Position numbers and translations under genes: made by a program. The notes below the pieces were generated by a model, which was not told the DNA's origin, ran no database searches, and saw nothing but the letters and a program-made list of their open reading frames with translations. A stretch of 35,567 nt of DNA from Nemertoderma westbladi (taxonomy: Eukaryota > Xenacoelomorpha > Nemertodermatida > Nemertodermatidae). Location of the stretch: NCBI GenBank assembly GCA_032718475.1, contig JAUCBJ010009020.1, positions 1-35,567 on the forward strand, given 5' to 3'. The first letter of the stretch is position 1. The number at the start of each line of letters is the position of its first letter. Shown piece by piece: positions 19,106 to 29,154 of this stretch.

Positions 19106-19983
19106 TGTCAGGGTTGCCTGATATTTATTTAGGCCTAGAGAACCTCCTTCTACTTCGGTAGTTGGTAACCTGCTAGGCCTGGGGACAAGGACTGCCCTTA
19201 GCGGTCCCTGGCCACCAGCGGTGATTACGAGCCTGAAAAGGATTCGGAATGCTTAGCTGATTGCGCCAGGGACTTGCAGGGATCGACTGACCGGACGAAG
19301 GAAGGGTTCAACGAGGACTGACTTCCTGGCGTGGGTTCGACTGGCGTTAGTACGAGCCTGAAAAGGATTCGGAAAGCTCCAACAGTTGGGACTCACAATG
19401 GGCCGTCAGACCCCTAGCCCAGCCGTACCACTTTCCTGATGATCGATCCCTTCGGGGTTCGGGAAGGGTGGGACGGACACGCGACAGGGTCGAAAGACAG
19501 AGGACCAGACTCTACTGGCCGACCGAATATTCGGAGCAGCTTCTCGGCTACCGACGCGATTACGAGCCTGAAAAGGATTCAGAAAGCTTAGGTGGTTGGG
19601 ACCCTGCGATGAACCGACAGACACCTAGCTAAGCCGTACCGCTTTCCTGATGACCGATCCTGTCAGGGTTCGGGAAGGGTGGGACGGACACTGACACTAC
19701 AGTACCGGGACTAGGACCGAGGGAAAATGGGGAACATTAGTTAGGTTAAAATCTGAAAGCGAACAGTGGGTAATTAAATAATTTACTGTAGGAATTTATA
19801 TATTTGTGTATTATTGTGAATATTTGGTATATTGGTGTGGGGAAGCCCAAATTATTCTCAATCAGAGTTCCATCAGAGTTCAAGTTACATTAAAGATTAT
19901 ATCCAACCAATGAAACTTTTTCTCTACCCGCAATCTTGCATCTCAGGTAATATCCTTCTCCACTGAAGATTCCGCCTCCAGCA
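19106..19983 (+). repeat. Putative 5' LTR of a BEL/Pao-like element (boundaries tentative)
   Basis: Proposed from a TGTCAGGG start, a TATATATTTG-like motif near 19796 and an AGCA end before TTGGCG. No partner LTR is visible because the element is truncated, so the ends are a guess. Inside are three copies of TACGAGCCTGAAAAGGATTC (19226, 19351, 19561) and two long hairpins near 19420-19475 and 19634-19690, each containing CCTGATGA. They belong to a partly tandem unit of about 210 bp. Confidence 0.4.
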
Positions 19984-20273
19984 TTGGCGTTTCCCCCCTG
20001 GTATCGGGAATAACGGCAACAAAATTGAGAATAATACGCTCAACTTCAACGGGTGGAAGTTGGGAAGAACAGACAAGTATTCTTCAAACTCTCTCCGTGC
20101 TTAACCAGCACCCACTACGAGGAAACTCTGGTATTTGATTTGAGACAAAGTCGTGGTTTAATAAACTCACAAACTCAATCTAAACTGTCTAGAACTCGTA
20201 GTCGGCAGATCATTGACAGAGAGTCGTTAACAGGGAATGGAAGTATCGATCACACCTATTGATATAATCCAAG

Positions 20274-21486
20274 TTGAACCAGGAATCTGGCATATCGAAT
20301 TTGAGGTACAGGGTACTAACGTGGGATGATTTAGAATTGCTGTCCAGTCCAGGTAGTTCAAGCCGAATACGAAACGTACGACGAGCTGTTCTACGACATC
20401 GCATACTTGGCGATAAACGAAGCGCTAGAGTAATGGAGGACAACACCTACGACACCGATGGGGTAGAACCACATACAGACTCAGATACCGACGAGGTCCC
20501 AAATGTGAAAAACACACGTCGGTTGGGCGCTCTCAAAGGTGGGGTCACTCGGGCCTACAATCGCATCGACAAACAACTAAAGTGAGTCGAGACCCCCCTC
20601 AGCGACATACAAACTCAGCTGCAAAAAATCAGGAATATCCTCCAACGATACGAACAAATGATACAAGAATATCAGGAGCTCATTCCCGCAACCGATATGG
20701 AAAACTACCCCAGAATGGAGGAACATACCGCACACTTGGAAGAGTTCCGTAAACAACATCGGAGGACCCTCAGCCTCGTGAGAGGTTATGAGGAACAATA
20801 CAACCTAAGGACTGAAAAGGCGGACGTGGAATCAGTGCGGACCTCCGGTTCCAGGACATTGGTTCCGAGAAAAATGACCGGGTCCTCGAGGCACCAGCAC
20901 TCCAGCTCCAGGAGCGAGGTATCCAGATCAGTGAGTAGTTCACAAGGGGGTCAACCCTTCCGAGATCAGCTACGAGAACAGGGGGAACTGGCCCTTAAAG
21001 CACAGATGGAAGATGAATACGTTCAATTGCAAATCGAACAGGACGTTCTAGCAGAAGAAAGACATAAACAAGAGGCTGAAATACAGGCTGAACAACATAA
21101 ACAAGAGGCCGAAAGACATAAACAAGAGGCCGAACAATAGGCCGAAATATGTAAACAAGAGGCCGAACAACAGGCCGAAATACGTAAACAATAGGCCGAA
21201 ATGCGTAAACGAAATGCCGAGGTCCAAGCAATTTTTATTCACAAAAAGAATGCAGATATCGCTAAACTCGCAGACTACGAAGCCGCACTCATTGAACGAG
21301 ACCTTCAACTATATGAGGACTGTGAAAAGGGTATAGAACAGGACTATGAACCAATCCCGGTTCCGGAATTAGAAAAGTCGTTGGGTACACCACTGGCAGT
21401 AAAACCTTCGAAACCAGAGTTCCCGCTGGTCATACGGCCCACACTCTCGGCGCAAGCACCAGTGTTCCACCCCCCACCGGTTATGC
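20274..21486 (+). pseudogene. BEL/Pao-like gag N-terminal region, coiled-coil rich, with three stops
   Basis: One frame runs from 20274 to the TTAA at 21487 but contains TGA (20583-20585) and two TAG codons (21138-21140, 21192-21194). Features in order: an acidic head (DTDGVEPHTDSDTDEVP); GALKGGVTRAYNRIDKQL and a following helical stretch (RYEQMIQEYQELIP), reminiscent of the region before DUF1759 in BEL/Pao Gag; a Ser/Arg-rich linker; a KQEAE-type repeat at 21058-21215; another helix (DIAKLADYEAALIERDLQL); then a Pro-rich end. The TAG codons replace CAG in the repeat, as expected of C-to-T decay. The rest of gag and pol are lost beyond the inserted piggyBac-like copy. Confidence 0.6.
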
Positions 21487-21490
21487 TTAA

Positions 21491-21872
21491 CCCTATTAAA
21501 CCCGTGGGGGGGGGGGGGGGGGGGGGGGTTAATATCTTGGCACTTCTTTTGAGACGTTTTTTGAAAATTACATTGCATTAAATATTAATTGTAACATCTC
21601 TATTTTTGATTTACACCGGTTTTTTGGTGTTAGCAATTGGATGGAATTGATATAAATTGATTTAGAAATTTCAAACTTGTTTTTTTCGGCGGGTGCCAAA
21701 TTTTGGTGCCAGCACCAAATTTTGAAATGTCAATTTTGTAAATTGATTGTTTGAAACTTGTTTTTTACGCAATTGGGGTTTTTGGGGTTTTGGTTTCGAT
21801 GAAATATATACGAGTTGCACCAAGCGTATCAAACTTGTATTTTTCGGTGCTGTGTGCAAATTTTGGTGCTAG
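21491..21872. mobile_element. piggyBac-like non-autonomous element, copy 2 (truncated)
   Basis: Begins CCCTATTAAACCC after TTAA (21487-21490), followed by a G run. After an internal deletion (relative to 3625-6290) it continues with the same body and two of the roughly 160-bp units. Its right end is replaced by the LTR that starts at 21873. It is inserted in the BEL-like gag. Confidence 0.65.
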
Positions 21873-22145
21873 TGTAGCGGACTACCATGGACAAGGGCAC
21901 ACAAAAGATACTGATAGACCCTTGGCTCAATATAACTCACTAGTTGGCTCGCCCATGGAATGGCTCGCACCAACTGGAGAATATACTTTCAGTATACAGT
22001 GCAATACTGTAGCACTTAGGCCTACTGCATTAGACTGTCTGACTTGACAATGCAATACGGATATAAAACCTATCCTTATATTTTGTTATAATATTATAAT
22101 GTTATAAAGTGGGACGCTAAAGAGATGACTCTCAGCGTACCTACA
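21873..22145 (+). repeat. 5' LTR of the CsRn1-type element
   Basis: 273 bp, starts TGTAGCGGAC and ends CCTACA, one base before the primer-binding site. A GGATATAAAACC TATA box lies at about 22059-22070. The boundary at 21873 is where the piggyBac-like repeat unit stops. Confidence 0.75.
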
Positions 22146-22146
22146 T

Positions 22147-22159
22147 TGGTGACCCGGCG
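22147..22159 (+). promoter_or_regulatory. Primer-binding site, tRNA-Trp-like
   Basis: Reads TGGTGACCCGGCG. CsRn1 elements use tRNA-Trp, whose complement begins TGGTGACCCCGACG, so this matches with one base missing or changed. Confidence 0.7.
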
Positions 22160-22225
22160 ATTCTAGTCTACCAATCGACACGCGACCACAACCACGAGTC
22201 AGCCCGGACGAACGCAAACTCAGCC

Positions 22226-22900
22226 ATGGCCGAACAGAACGCCGTTTCGCTGAAACTTCCCTGTTTCTGGCCCCTGGAACCCAACGTGTGGTTCCTCCAA
22301 TCCGAAACCCAGTTCGCCACACGCGCTATAACCGCGGACGAAACGCGGTACTCTTACGTCGTTGCCGCGCTCGACCAGACCATGGCCAGTCAGTTAGTAG
22401 CCACCATTTCCAACCTGCCTGCAACAGGAAAATACGAGTTCCTGAAAGCCGCACTGCTCCGAGTTTACAGCCTCACCCCCAACCAAAAGGCTGCAAAACT
22501 ACTAAGCCTACCGGGACTCGGGGACAGGAAACCAACGGAGCTGCTCGACTACATGCTCGCCCTACACGGCACCAACCCAGTCGACCTCCTCTTCCTCCAG
22601 CTGTTCCTTCAACAGCTTCCCGACGACGTCCGGATAACCGTTTCCGCGCTCAAACTCACTGATGTGCACGAACTCGCAAACGCTGCCGACGCCGTCATCG
22701 AGGCGAAGGCTCAGCAAACCCCGGCGTACGGAGTTAGTCGCCCACTGCGAGGCGATAAACCGCCACCGAGGATGAGCACATCCGATCGCCACGTCAGCGA
22801 CTCCACCTTGTGCTGGTACCATGCTAAGTACGGTACCAAAGCCAAGAACTGCCGTGGGTCGTGCACATTCCCGGCAGGAAACGGCCCGACCAGCCGCTAG
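22226..22900 (+). CDS. Gag of the CsRn1-type element
   Basis: 224 codons from a good start (GCCATGG). It opens with the capsid-like [32 protein letters not shown] and [10 protein letters not shown] follow, the usual order in CsRn1/mag-type Gag. It ends with [18 protein letters not shown], a Cys-x2-His-x9-Cys-x3-Cys motif that takes the place of CCHC knuckles and marks this clade. Gag packages the element RNA into particles. A small indel just after the zinc motif shifts the sequence ([10 protein letters not shown] then stop), while the continuation is found in the pol frame from 22861. The two may originally have been one frame or linked by a frameshift. Confidence 0.88.
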   Translation: MAEQNAVSLKLPCFWPLEPNVWFLQSETQFATRAITADETRYSYVVAALDQTMASQLVATISNLPATGKYEFLKAALLRVYSLTPNQKAAKLLSLPGLGDRKPTELLDYMLALHGTNPVDLLFLQLFLQQLPDDVRITVSALKLTDVHELANAADAVIEAKAQQTPAYGVSRPLRGDKPPPRMSTSDRHVSDSTLCWYHAKYGTKAKNCRGSCTFPAGNGPTSR

Positions 22901-23772
22901 TGGCGACGAGTTCAGCTGGTCGGAGCAGTTCCAGTCGCCTACTCTACGTTTGGGATAAAAACGCCGGTCTCATCCGTTTCCTCATCGACTCTGGGGCCGA
23001 GGTGAGCGTTTTTCCCGCCTCCCCACGAGAACGCCGTGTTCCCACACTGACCGACCCACTAGTTGCCTCGAACGGCAGCACAATACATAGATATGGAACT
23101 CGGGATATTCCCCTGAACTTAAACCTTAGCCGGATGAATTGGGAATTTACCCTCGCCGACGTCTCACAGCCAATTCTCGGCGCGGATTTTTTCAGTGACA
23201 ACGGACTCCTCATCGACATCCATGGTCAATGCCTCATTGACGCGTCAACCTTCGCCAGTATTCCAGCACGTCTCGCCGATACTGTCGCCCCCGGTCTCCA
23301 CGCTGTCGACCAACCGAGCAACATATATCGAGAACTGCTATCGAATTATCCTGCTCTCACCAAGCCGTCTTTCTCCCAACCGAGCACCAAACACGGCGTC
23401 GAGCACCATATCCCCACGAAAGGACCGCCAGTGTTTGCTCGACTGCGCCGGCTACCGCCCGATAAACTCATGATCACTCGACGCGAATTCGAGCAGATGG
23501 AACAGATGGGGATAATTCGCCGCTCCTCGAGCACCTGGGCATCCCCACTACACCTCGCCCCCAAACCGAGTGGCGGTTGGCGCCCTTGTGGCGACTACTG
23601 CCACCTCAATGACGCGACTACCCCCGACAGATACCCGATCCCCCACCTACAGGATTTCTCCTCCCAACTCGACGGCACTAGAATATTTTCGAAGGTCGAT
23701 CTAGTTCGGGGATACCATCAAATCCCGGTGGCGGAGGAAGACATTCCAAAGACTGCGGTGATTACTCTTTGA
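22861..23772 (+). pseudogene. Pol of the CsRn1-type element: protease and N-terminal RT
   Basis: Frame -1 to gag. Protease active site [13 protein letters not shown], with catalytic Asp at residue 43 of this frame. A linker follows, then [66 protein letters not shown] (catalytic Asp in motif A). It ends ITL-stop, where the conserved PFG of gypsy RTs should stand. The sequence resumes as FEFVRMPFG in another frame 10 bp later, so about 11 nt have been lost. Confidence 0.9.
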
Positions 23773-23782
23773 ATTTGTTCGA

Positions 23783-24727
23783 ATGCCTTTTGGAACCCGT
23801 AATGCCGCACAATCCTTCCAAAGACTGATGGACAACGTCTGCCGGGGCCTCCATTTCGCGTTTGTTTATCTGGACGACATCCTGATCGCGAGTTCGAACC
23901 CCGAGGAACATCTTGAACACCTCCGGTTGCTATTCAGCCGCCTCGCTGCCCACGGACTCATCATCAACCTGAAGAAGTGTATTTTCGGGGTCCCGATACT
24001 CACCTTCCTGGGCCACTGAATATCCGCCACCGGTGCCGAGCCCACACCCGAGAAGGTCGAGGCCATCGCGAACTTCCCCCGCCCCTCCGACAAGAAAGGC
24101 CTTCAGAAGTTTCTCAGCATGATACATTTTTACCACAGGTTTATCCCGCACGCCGCCGAGTTGCTCCACCCACTCCACAATGCGCTCGCCTCTACTGCAA
24201 AGTCCATCATCTGGATTTCCACCATGGTGGCTGCTTTCGATAATGCCAAGTCTGCGTTAGCCTCCGCCACACTCCTAGTCCACCCAAGCCACACCGCCGC
24301 CACCAGCCTCACCGTCGACGCCTCTGACAAAGCAGTTGGTGGCGTCCTTGAGCAATTCCTTGACGGCTCCTGGAAACCCGTTGCTTTCTTCTCGCGGAAG
24401 CTTCACCCAGCCGAAACCCGATACAGCGCATTCGATCGCGAACTCTTAGCATTGTATCTGGGTATTCGGCACTTCCAATATTTCCTCGAGGGGCGTAGTT
24501 TCCATGTATACACTGACCACAAACCCCTCACATTCGCCTTCCGCAGTGCCTCGGAGCGCTGGTCGCCACGCCAACAACGACACCTCGCTTTCGTGTCCGA
24601 GTTCACCACCGACATCCGACACATTGTTGGGAAGTCCAACTTCGTCGCCAACGCCCTCTCCCGAGTTGAAATCCCGAGGCGACATCGGGAAGTGGGCAAA
24701 GGAGTGTCTCGGTTGTCAACGAGCTAA
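23783..24727 (+). pseudogene. Pol of the CsRn1-type element: RT palm and RNase H
   Basis: Contains RMPFGTRNAAQSFQRLMD and FVYLDDILIASS (YLDD active site), then FLGH followed by TGA at 24017-24019. The same frame continues ISATGAEPTPEKV, FYHRFIPHAAELL, and RNase H: TSLTVDASDKAVGGVL, SAFDRELLALYLGIRHF, YTDHKPLTF. The TGA stands where Arg is expected (CGA to TGA, a CpG-type transition). After NFVANALSRVEI the frame turns to unrelated residues, so the end of the RNase H-integrase spacer and the first half of the integrase zinc finger are deleted. Confidence 0.9.
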
Positions 24728-25639
24728 AACTCAACGCCACATATCGGCCCCCTTGGAGACATTTCAAACTCCGGATCGCCGTTTCGAGAAGATCCACGTC
24801 GACATCGTGGGTCCCCTTCCCCCCTCCCAAGGCGCAACTTATCTTTTCACCATCATAGACAGGTTCACCCGGTGGCCCGAGGCGGTCCCAATGGCCGACG
24901 CCACCGCCGTATCCTGCGCCCGCGCACTCCTCGCTCATTGGGTGGCCCACTACAGAGTTCCAGCCGACATAACATCCGACCGCGGTATCCAGTTCACATC
25001 CGAATTGTGGGCTTCCCTCAACGTGTTGCTCGGCTCACAATCACACCACACCACCGCCTATCACCCCCAGTCTAATGGAATTGTGGAACGTTTCCGCAGA
25101 CAGCTTAAGGCGTCCCTTAAAGCTCGGCTGACCGGCGCGAACTGGGTGGACGAACTTCCCCTCGTCCTCTTAGGAATCCGAAACACCCCGAAGAAAGACC
25201 TCGGCTGCACACCGGCCGAACTCCTCTACGGGACTACGATCCGCTTTCCCAGTGAATTTTTTCTCCCCGACCCAACGAATGATTGTCACACCCATCCCAG
25301 CGAGTTTATCACCGGCCTCCGGCAGACCATGAGCCGCCTCCGTGCTACCCCGACCACCCGCCACGGACACCGTCGGACACACATCCCCGCCGACCTGCTG
25401 CAAACGGAATTCGTTTTTGTCCGACACGACGCCCATAAGAGCCCCCTGCAGTGTCAGTACGACGGACCTTTTAAGGTGCTAGAACGGGCCGACAAATATT
25501 TCTCCTGTCTGTAAACGGCCGCAACACCAACGTCTCAGTAGACCGACTGAAACCGGCATTCCTCGTTGATCCGCCCAATCCCGCTCCAGCTGTAACTGTA
25601 TCCCCAATTCCCACAACCCCCGCATCCCCAATTCAATAA
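24670..25639 (+). pseudogene. Pol of the CsRn1-type element: integrase
   Basis: Starts at the CC half of the HHCC finger (WAKECLGCQRAKTQRH). The DDE core follows: KIHVDIVGPLPPS (first Asp), ITSDRGIQFTSE (second Asp), YHPQSNGIVERFRRQL (Glu). C-terminal wording is QCQYDGPFKVLER. The frame stops at 25514 (FSCL), but a shifted frame reads SVNGRNTNVSVDRLKPAF and ends at 25637-25639, showing a small indel near 25500. The catalytic core itself is intact; the finger is not. Integrase inserts the cDNA copy into the genome. Confidence 0.88.
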
Positions 25640-25716
25640 CTAAAATGATTTATAATATTATAAACTAATTTTAATAATAATTCTTAATAATAGTAATTTC
25701 TAATTTATATCTCGTT

Positions 25717-26394
25717 ATGGCGGAGGAGTTTATAAATCTTCAAAATAAGCTGTTGGAGCTTGTCCAGTTCGTGAAAGAAAAGAAAAACGTATCGGCCAGC
25801 AGCGAGAAACACTTCTCCGATTACGTTACCGGTATGACATCGTTATACACCCTTTCCTTGGGTAAACTTAATGATGCACGAGAAGAAATCAGTGCGGCAA
25901 AAAACACACTGCTCGACTACCACAAACAGAAACCATCGTTCGCCAAGATGGTAATGCAATCCACTACCGGTACCGGTAGTACCGGCACCGGGAGACCAGA
26001 AAACAACCATTCTGGTTCCCCAGTGCGTTTGCCAGCCACCGTCAATACTGCGGGCCCGGCTGTCCAAACACAACCAGCTACAACCAGCATTCAACCAGCA
26101 CCTGCGGCAACCAACCGACCCAAACTCAGGCCCAACAGCAACAGCGCCACCATTCTAAGAACCAAACAGTCTCCAATAATTGTTGCCACCGGGACTCATG
26201 ACGGCTCCAGCACACTCGAGTCACATCCAGGTGGCTTGAGGGCCGTGCCACGTCCACCACCCCGCTTTCACATACGGGTGGGCAGACTGTCCCCGGAGTC
26301 AACCACAGACATGGTTAAACAGCATTTAATTGACAAAAACATACAAATTGAAAGCGTTTTCAACAATGTTAACGCATACTCTAGACATTCCTGA
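25717..26394 (+). CDS. Family B ORF1 protein (coiled coil plus linker, truncated)
   Basis: 225 codons. Residues 1-75 predict a helical coiled coil (LQNKLLELVQFVKEKKN, LNDAREEISAAKNTLLDYH). Residues 80-180 are Ser/Thr/Pro-rich linker with a TGTGSTGTG repeat. The last 45 residues (PRFHIRVGRLSPESTTDMVK) look like the start of an RNA-binding fold seen in ORF1 proteins of several LINE clades, then the frame breaks off. ORF1 proteins bind and chaperone the element RNA. The C-terminal half and the endonuclease N-terminus are missing at the same point (about 26375), so one deletion removed both. Confidence 0.65.
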   Translation: MAEEFINLQNKLLELVQFVKEKKNVSASSEKHFSDYVTGMTSLYTLSLGKLNDAREEISAAKNTLLDYHKQKPSFAKMVMQSTTGTGSTGTGRPENNHSGSPVRLPATVNTAGPAVQTQPATTSIQPAPAATNRPKLRPNSNSATILRTKQSPIIVATGTHDGSSTLESHPGGLRAVPRPPPRFHIRVGRLSPESTTDMVKQHLIDKNIQIESVFNNVNAYSRHS

Positions 26395-27976
26395 TTTTTA
26401 TGTCTACGAATCACTGGCTACTATGCCTACCGGAAGGGGGCGCCCCATGGGCGGTCTAACCGTGGCAGTAAAACCCCACCTCAACCCGAAAGAGTTAGCG
26501 AAAGAAGATTCGTACATTATAGTCTCAACAGATACTGGTTTATATGTCTGCTGCTATTTCCCGCCATCCACCTCACTAATCGACTTCATTGTGGGGATAT
26601 CAGAGATGCTCAGCCACATTCCAAGTGATTTCTCCGGCAACATCACAATTGGTGGCGACTTCAACGCTAGACTCGACACGGACGACAACGAAAAAGCTGC
26701 GGCGCTGCTGGAGTTGATGGAAGACGCAGAGCTCTTCCTACAAACTGACCCATCATCACCCACTTATATATGCCACAATGGAAGCAGCACAGTAGACGCA
26801 ATATTTGCAACCAAACATGCCACATCGGTCTCTTATTCCGCCAATCCACTCCGGAAACACATCCCAATATCTGCAATATGGAAGACCGATTATCCAGCTT
26901 CCAAAGAACTGCATGAAGAAGTACGGACTCACAAGAAACGGATGATTGACATCGCCAAACTCCAGAACGACAACCGTATCCAAGAAGCCAACAGTCTGCT
27001 CCAGATTGGAGCCATCGACGATGCCTACGAGAAGCTGACAAGCGCCATGCGAGCAGCTGCGCCTGACTGCCAGTTACACAGCCACACGGCTAAGCCATGG
27101 TTTGACTCGGAGTGTTTTACCAAACGCCGAGAGGTATTATCTTTAAACGCCAGAGCCAAGACTGACCCCACAGTCCGAGAACATCTTGGCGAAGTCAAAC
27201 GGGACTATAAAGGTCTATTGTCAAACAAACGCGACACATTCGCAAAGAAGATGGAGGATAAACTAATAGCGGAGGCCGAACAACAACCGTATCGATGGTC
27301 CAAAACGAGGAAGAACAGGAGCAGTTGCCCAGTTCCACTAGAAACCTGGGAGTCCCATTTTGCTAACATTCTCTCAGCCAACCCCAATCACGAGTTAGAT
27401 CTCGACGACAACTCGGACAGTGACCTCGCAGACGATGCTGAACCACACGGCCTCGAATATATCACAACAGAAACCGAACCCCCATTCACTCCAGACAAGG
27501 TTGAATCCGCCATACGTGGAAAGAAATCTGGAAAATCCGGAGGTCCAGACAAGGTACCCTATGAACTTTTCCAAGCTGCAATCCCCGTAGTTCTACTTCT
27601 CTGGACCACACTACTAAACATCTGTCTCGCTTCTGGCAATTTAGTTACTTGCTGGAAGAACAGCATCATGATGGTCCTCTACAAGGGCAATGGGTCCCGG
27701 TCAAATCCAGTTTCCTATAGAGGAATCGCACTGCTCTGCAACTCCTTCAAAATCCTAACGAGTCTGGTAGAGAAACGCGTCCGCAGTCGTGTTTCCCATC
27801 GTATCCCACCTGAACAGTTCGGATTTATGCCGGGAAAGTCCACAACAATGCCATTATCACAATTAATAAAACAAATTCACGAGAATCTATCCTCTCCTAA
27901 GAAGCCATTATACGCTGTTTATATTGACTTCCGCAAAGCATTCGATTCAGTACCCAGATCCAAGTTACTATTTTAA
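26380..27976 (+). pseudogene. Family B ORF2: endonuclease and N-terminal RT
   Basis: The endonuclease lacks its first third. It begins IPDFYVYESLATMP and contains VCCYFPPST, ITIGGDFNARLD (catalytic Asp/Asn), STVDAIFAT and KHIPISAIW in the SDH region, where the usual Ser-Asp-His reads His-Ile-Pro. A long linker follows, then RT: KSGGPDKVPYELF, SIMMVLYKGNGSRSNPVSY, RGIALLCNSFKIL, EQFGFMPGKSTT, YAVYIDFRKAFDSVPRSKL (motif A Asp). The frame ends at 27974-27976 by a one-base shift; KLRFHFNIRGNLYTLIK continues in the next frame. The methionine at 26330 belongs to overlapping ORF1 sequence and is not a start. Confidence 0.88.
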
Positions 27977-28024
27977 ACTCCGGTTTCATTTCAACATTAG
28001 GGGCAACCTTTATACGTTAATAAA

Positions 28025-28813
28025 ATGCATCTTAAACACGAGCAAACACGGGGAGTTCTTCAGGGAGACAGTCTCAGCCCCCTGCTGTTTATTCTGTTCA
28101 TATTTGACATTGTCAGCCACATTAAATGTGCAATTGCCCACATCGGTAAACTCATAATATTGCTCTTCGCCGACGATCTCTTGTTTTACGGAGACTCCCG
28201 GGAGGCAGCGCAGGCCGGGTTCGATGCGGTCGCAGTTTGGTCGGCAAAAAACGGTCTTGATGTGAACCTAACGAAAACCAAAATCATGAAGTTCCGTCGT
28301 GGCGGTCGCCTCGCCAATGCTGACAAGTTCACGTACAACGGAAACCCGGTCGAGATTGTCAACTCTTACAAATATCTCGGCATCACCCTGCAGACGACTC
28401 CAAGCATGTCGGAAGCATGTCCAAGTTTCTCGAAGCATGTAGCGGCAACTATGTGCAAAGCAGTCATGGCCATCCACTCAATTAACAAACCCGAACTGCT
28501 ATCACTTACTACATCTATCAAATTGTTCCAGATAAAGATTTTACCAATCGTCCTCTATGGTTGCAGGGAAATCTGGCACTTCCTTACTGTAGCCAATATG
28601 ATCGCAATCGACAAGATTAAATCTACTTACTTAAAGAAAGCGCTTTGCCTACACAAGTCAACCCCCAACCGGCTAGTCATTGCACTCTGTAATGAACGGA
28701 CTCTCGTCGCAGACATCGTCTCCAAACTCCGTCTTCCACTAACTGCAAACTATAATAGCTACAGGGACATCGTAGCTCTCAAAACCAGCGAAATCCCCAC
28801 CACTTTAACATAG
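28025..28813 (+). pseudogene. Family B ORF2: RT catalytic core and C-terminus
   Basis: The same frame as the previous segment. TRGVLQGDSLSPLLFILF (motif B) and LLFADDLLFYGDS (FADD active site), then GLDVNLTKTKIMKF, YKYLGITLQT (thumb), LPIVLYGCREIW and a C-terminal domain. Between motif A and motif B the expected connecting residues are shortened near 28020, so a frameshift and a deletion cancel each other. Stop at 28811-28813. The RT active site looks intact, but the element is inactive overall. Confidence 0.88.
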
Positions 28814-28865
28814 GTCTTGACCTAGTAGCTGTTGACCCAAAAGTATTCGCAATTTTATATTGTAA

Positions 28866-28983
28866 CCCGGACAATTGCGAACCATAATTTTCGATAAATT
28901 TGTTGGGTCTCAATTGTCCGGATCGCAATTGTCCGGGTCGCATTTGTCCGGGTCGCAATTGTCCCGTTCGCAATAATTGTCCG
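28866..28983. repeat. 15-bp minisatellite CAATTGTCCGGGTCG with an inverted copy
   Basis: Four units at 28911-28970 (two with one or two changes) and degenerate ends to 28983. An inverted copy, CCCGGACAATTGCGAACC, stands at about 28866-28883, so the array can form a hairpin with the upstream copy. It follows directly after the 3' end of element B. Confidence 0.85.
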
Positions 28984-29138
28984 AATCATCTTGTCCAGCC
29001 AACACTCAATTATATGTCATCTCTAAAAATGTAAGCTTGTCTATTTTGTTATACATTTAGATTAATAATCATTTAATTAATTAAATTATGTATATAAATT
29101 ACAAATACATTACTCGCAATATTAAATAACTTATATTA

Positions 29139-29148
29139 TTTATTTATT
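29139..29148 (-). promoter_or_regulatory. AATAAA-type polyadenylation signals at the exon A donor
   Basis: On minus, AATAAATAAATAA begins one base after the GTGAGA donor. Read through, exon A would gain VRNK and stop (29140-29142). These signals could allow a short transcript ending in the intron. Confidence 0.45.
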
Positions 29149-29154
29149 TCTCAC

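Larger units (their letters stand above)
21873..25640 (+). mobile_element. CsRn1-type Ty3/gypsy retrotransposon, 3' LTR missing
   Basis: Order: 5' LTR (21873-22145), primer site (22147), gag (22226), protease, RT, RNase H and integrase to 25639. The gag CHCC-type zinc motif, the tRNA-Trp-like primer and the protein wording place it in the CsRn1 clade of metazoan gypsy elements. No second copy of the LTR is found downstream; element B starts there instead. Pol has a frameshift, a stop and a large deletion, so the copy is inactive. Confidence 0.85.
25641..28830 (+). mobile_element. Non-LTR retrotransposon, family B
   Basis: A two-ORF element: ORF1 (25717-26394) and an EN-RT ORF2 (about 26380-28813). 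Its protein sequence differs from family A throughout, including a separate ORF1. It joins directly to the truncated CsRn1-type element at about 25640, which suggests it inserted there or that a deletion fused them. Ends are not defined; no target duplication was found. Confidence 0.75.
12040..29154 (-). other. 17.1-kb intron of the beta/gamma-crystallin-like gene, filled with mobile elements
   Basis: Bounded by donor GTGAGA (29149-29154 on minus) and an AG acceptor (12040-12041). Both neighbouring exons end in phase 0. The intron lies between the two Greek-key motifs, the position reported for beta-crystallins and for the Ciona gene. It contains at least five kinds of retroelement, in both orientations. 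Confidence 0.75.

Noticed and set aside
19425-19480. Hammerhead ribozyme, from CTGATGA followed by a TTCG-capped hairpin
   Set aside because: The conserved GAAA after stem II reads GAAG, and no stem III with a UH cleavage site is present. The flanks pair with each other as a plain hairpin.
20995-21308. Minus-strand frames rich in Phe/Tyr/Val/Leu (membrane-like)
   Set aside because: They are antisense to the KQEAE coding repeat of the BEL-like gag, and their periodicity is inherited from it.
28779-28973. Minus-strand frame with PGQLR/PGQMR repeats as a protein
   Set aside because: It is a translation of the 15-bp minisatellite (length divisible by three) without any further support.
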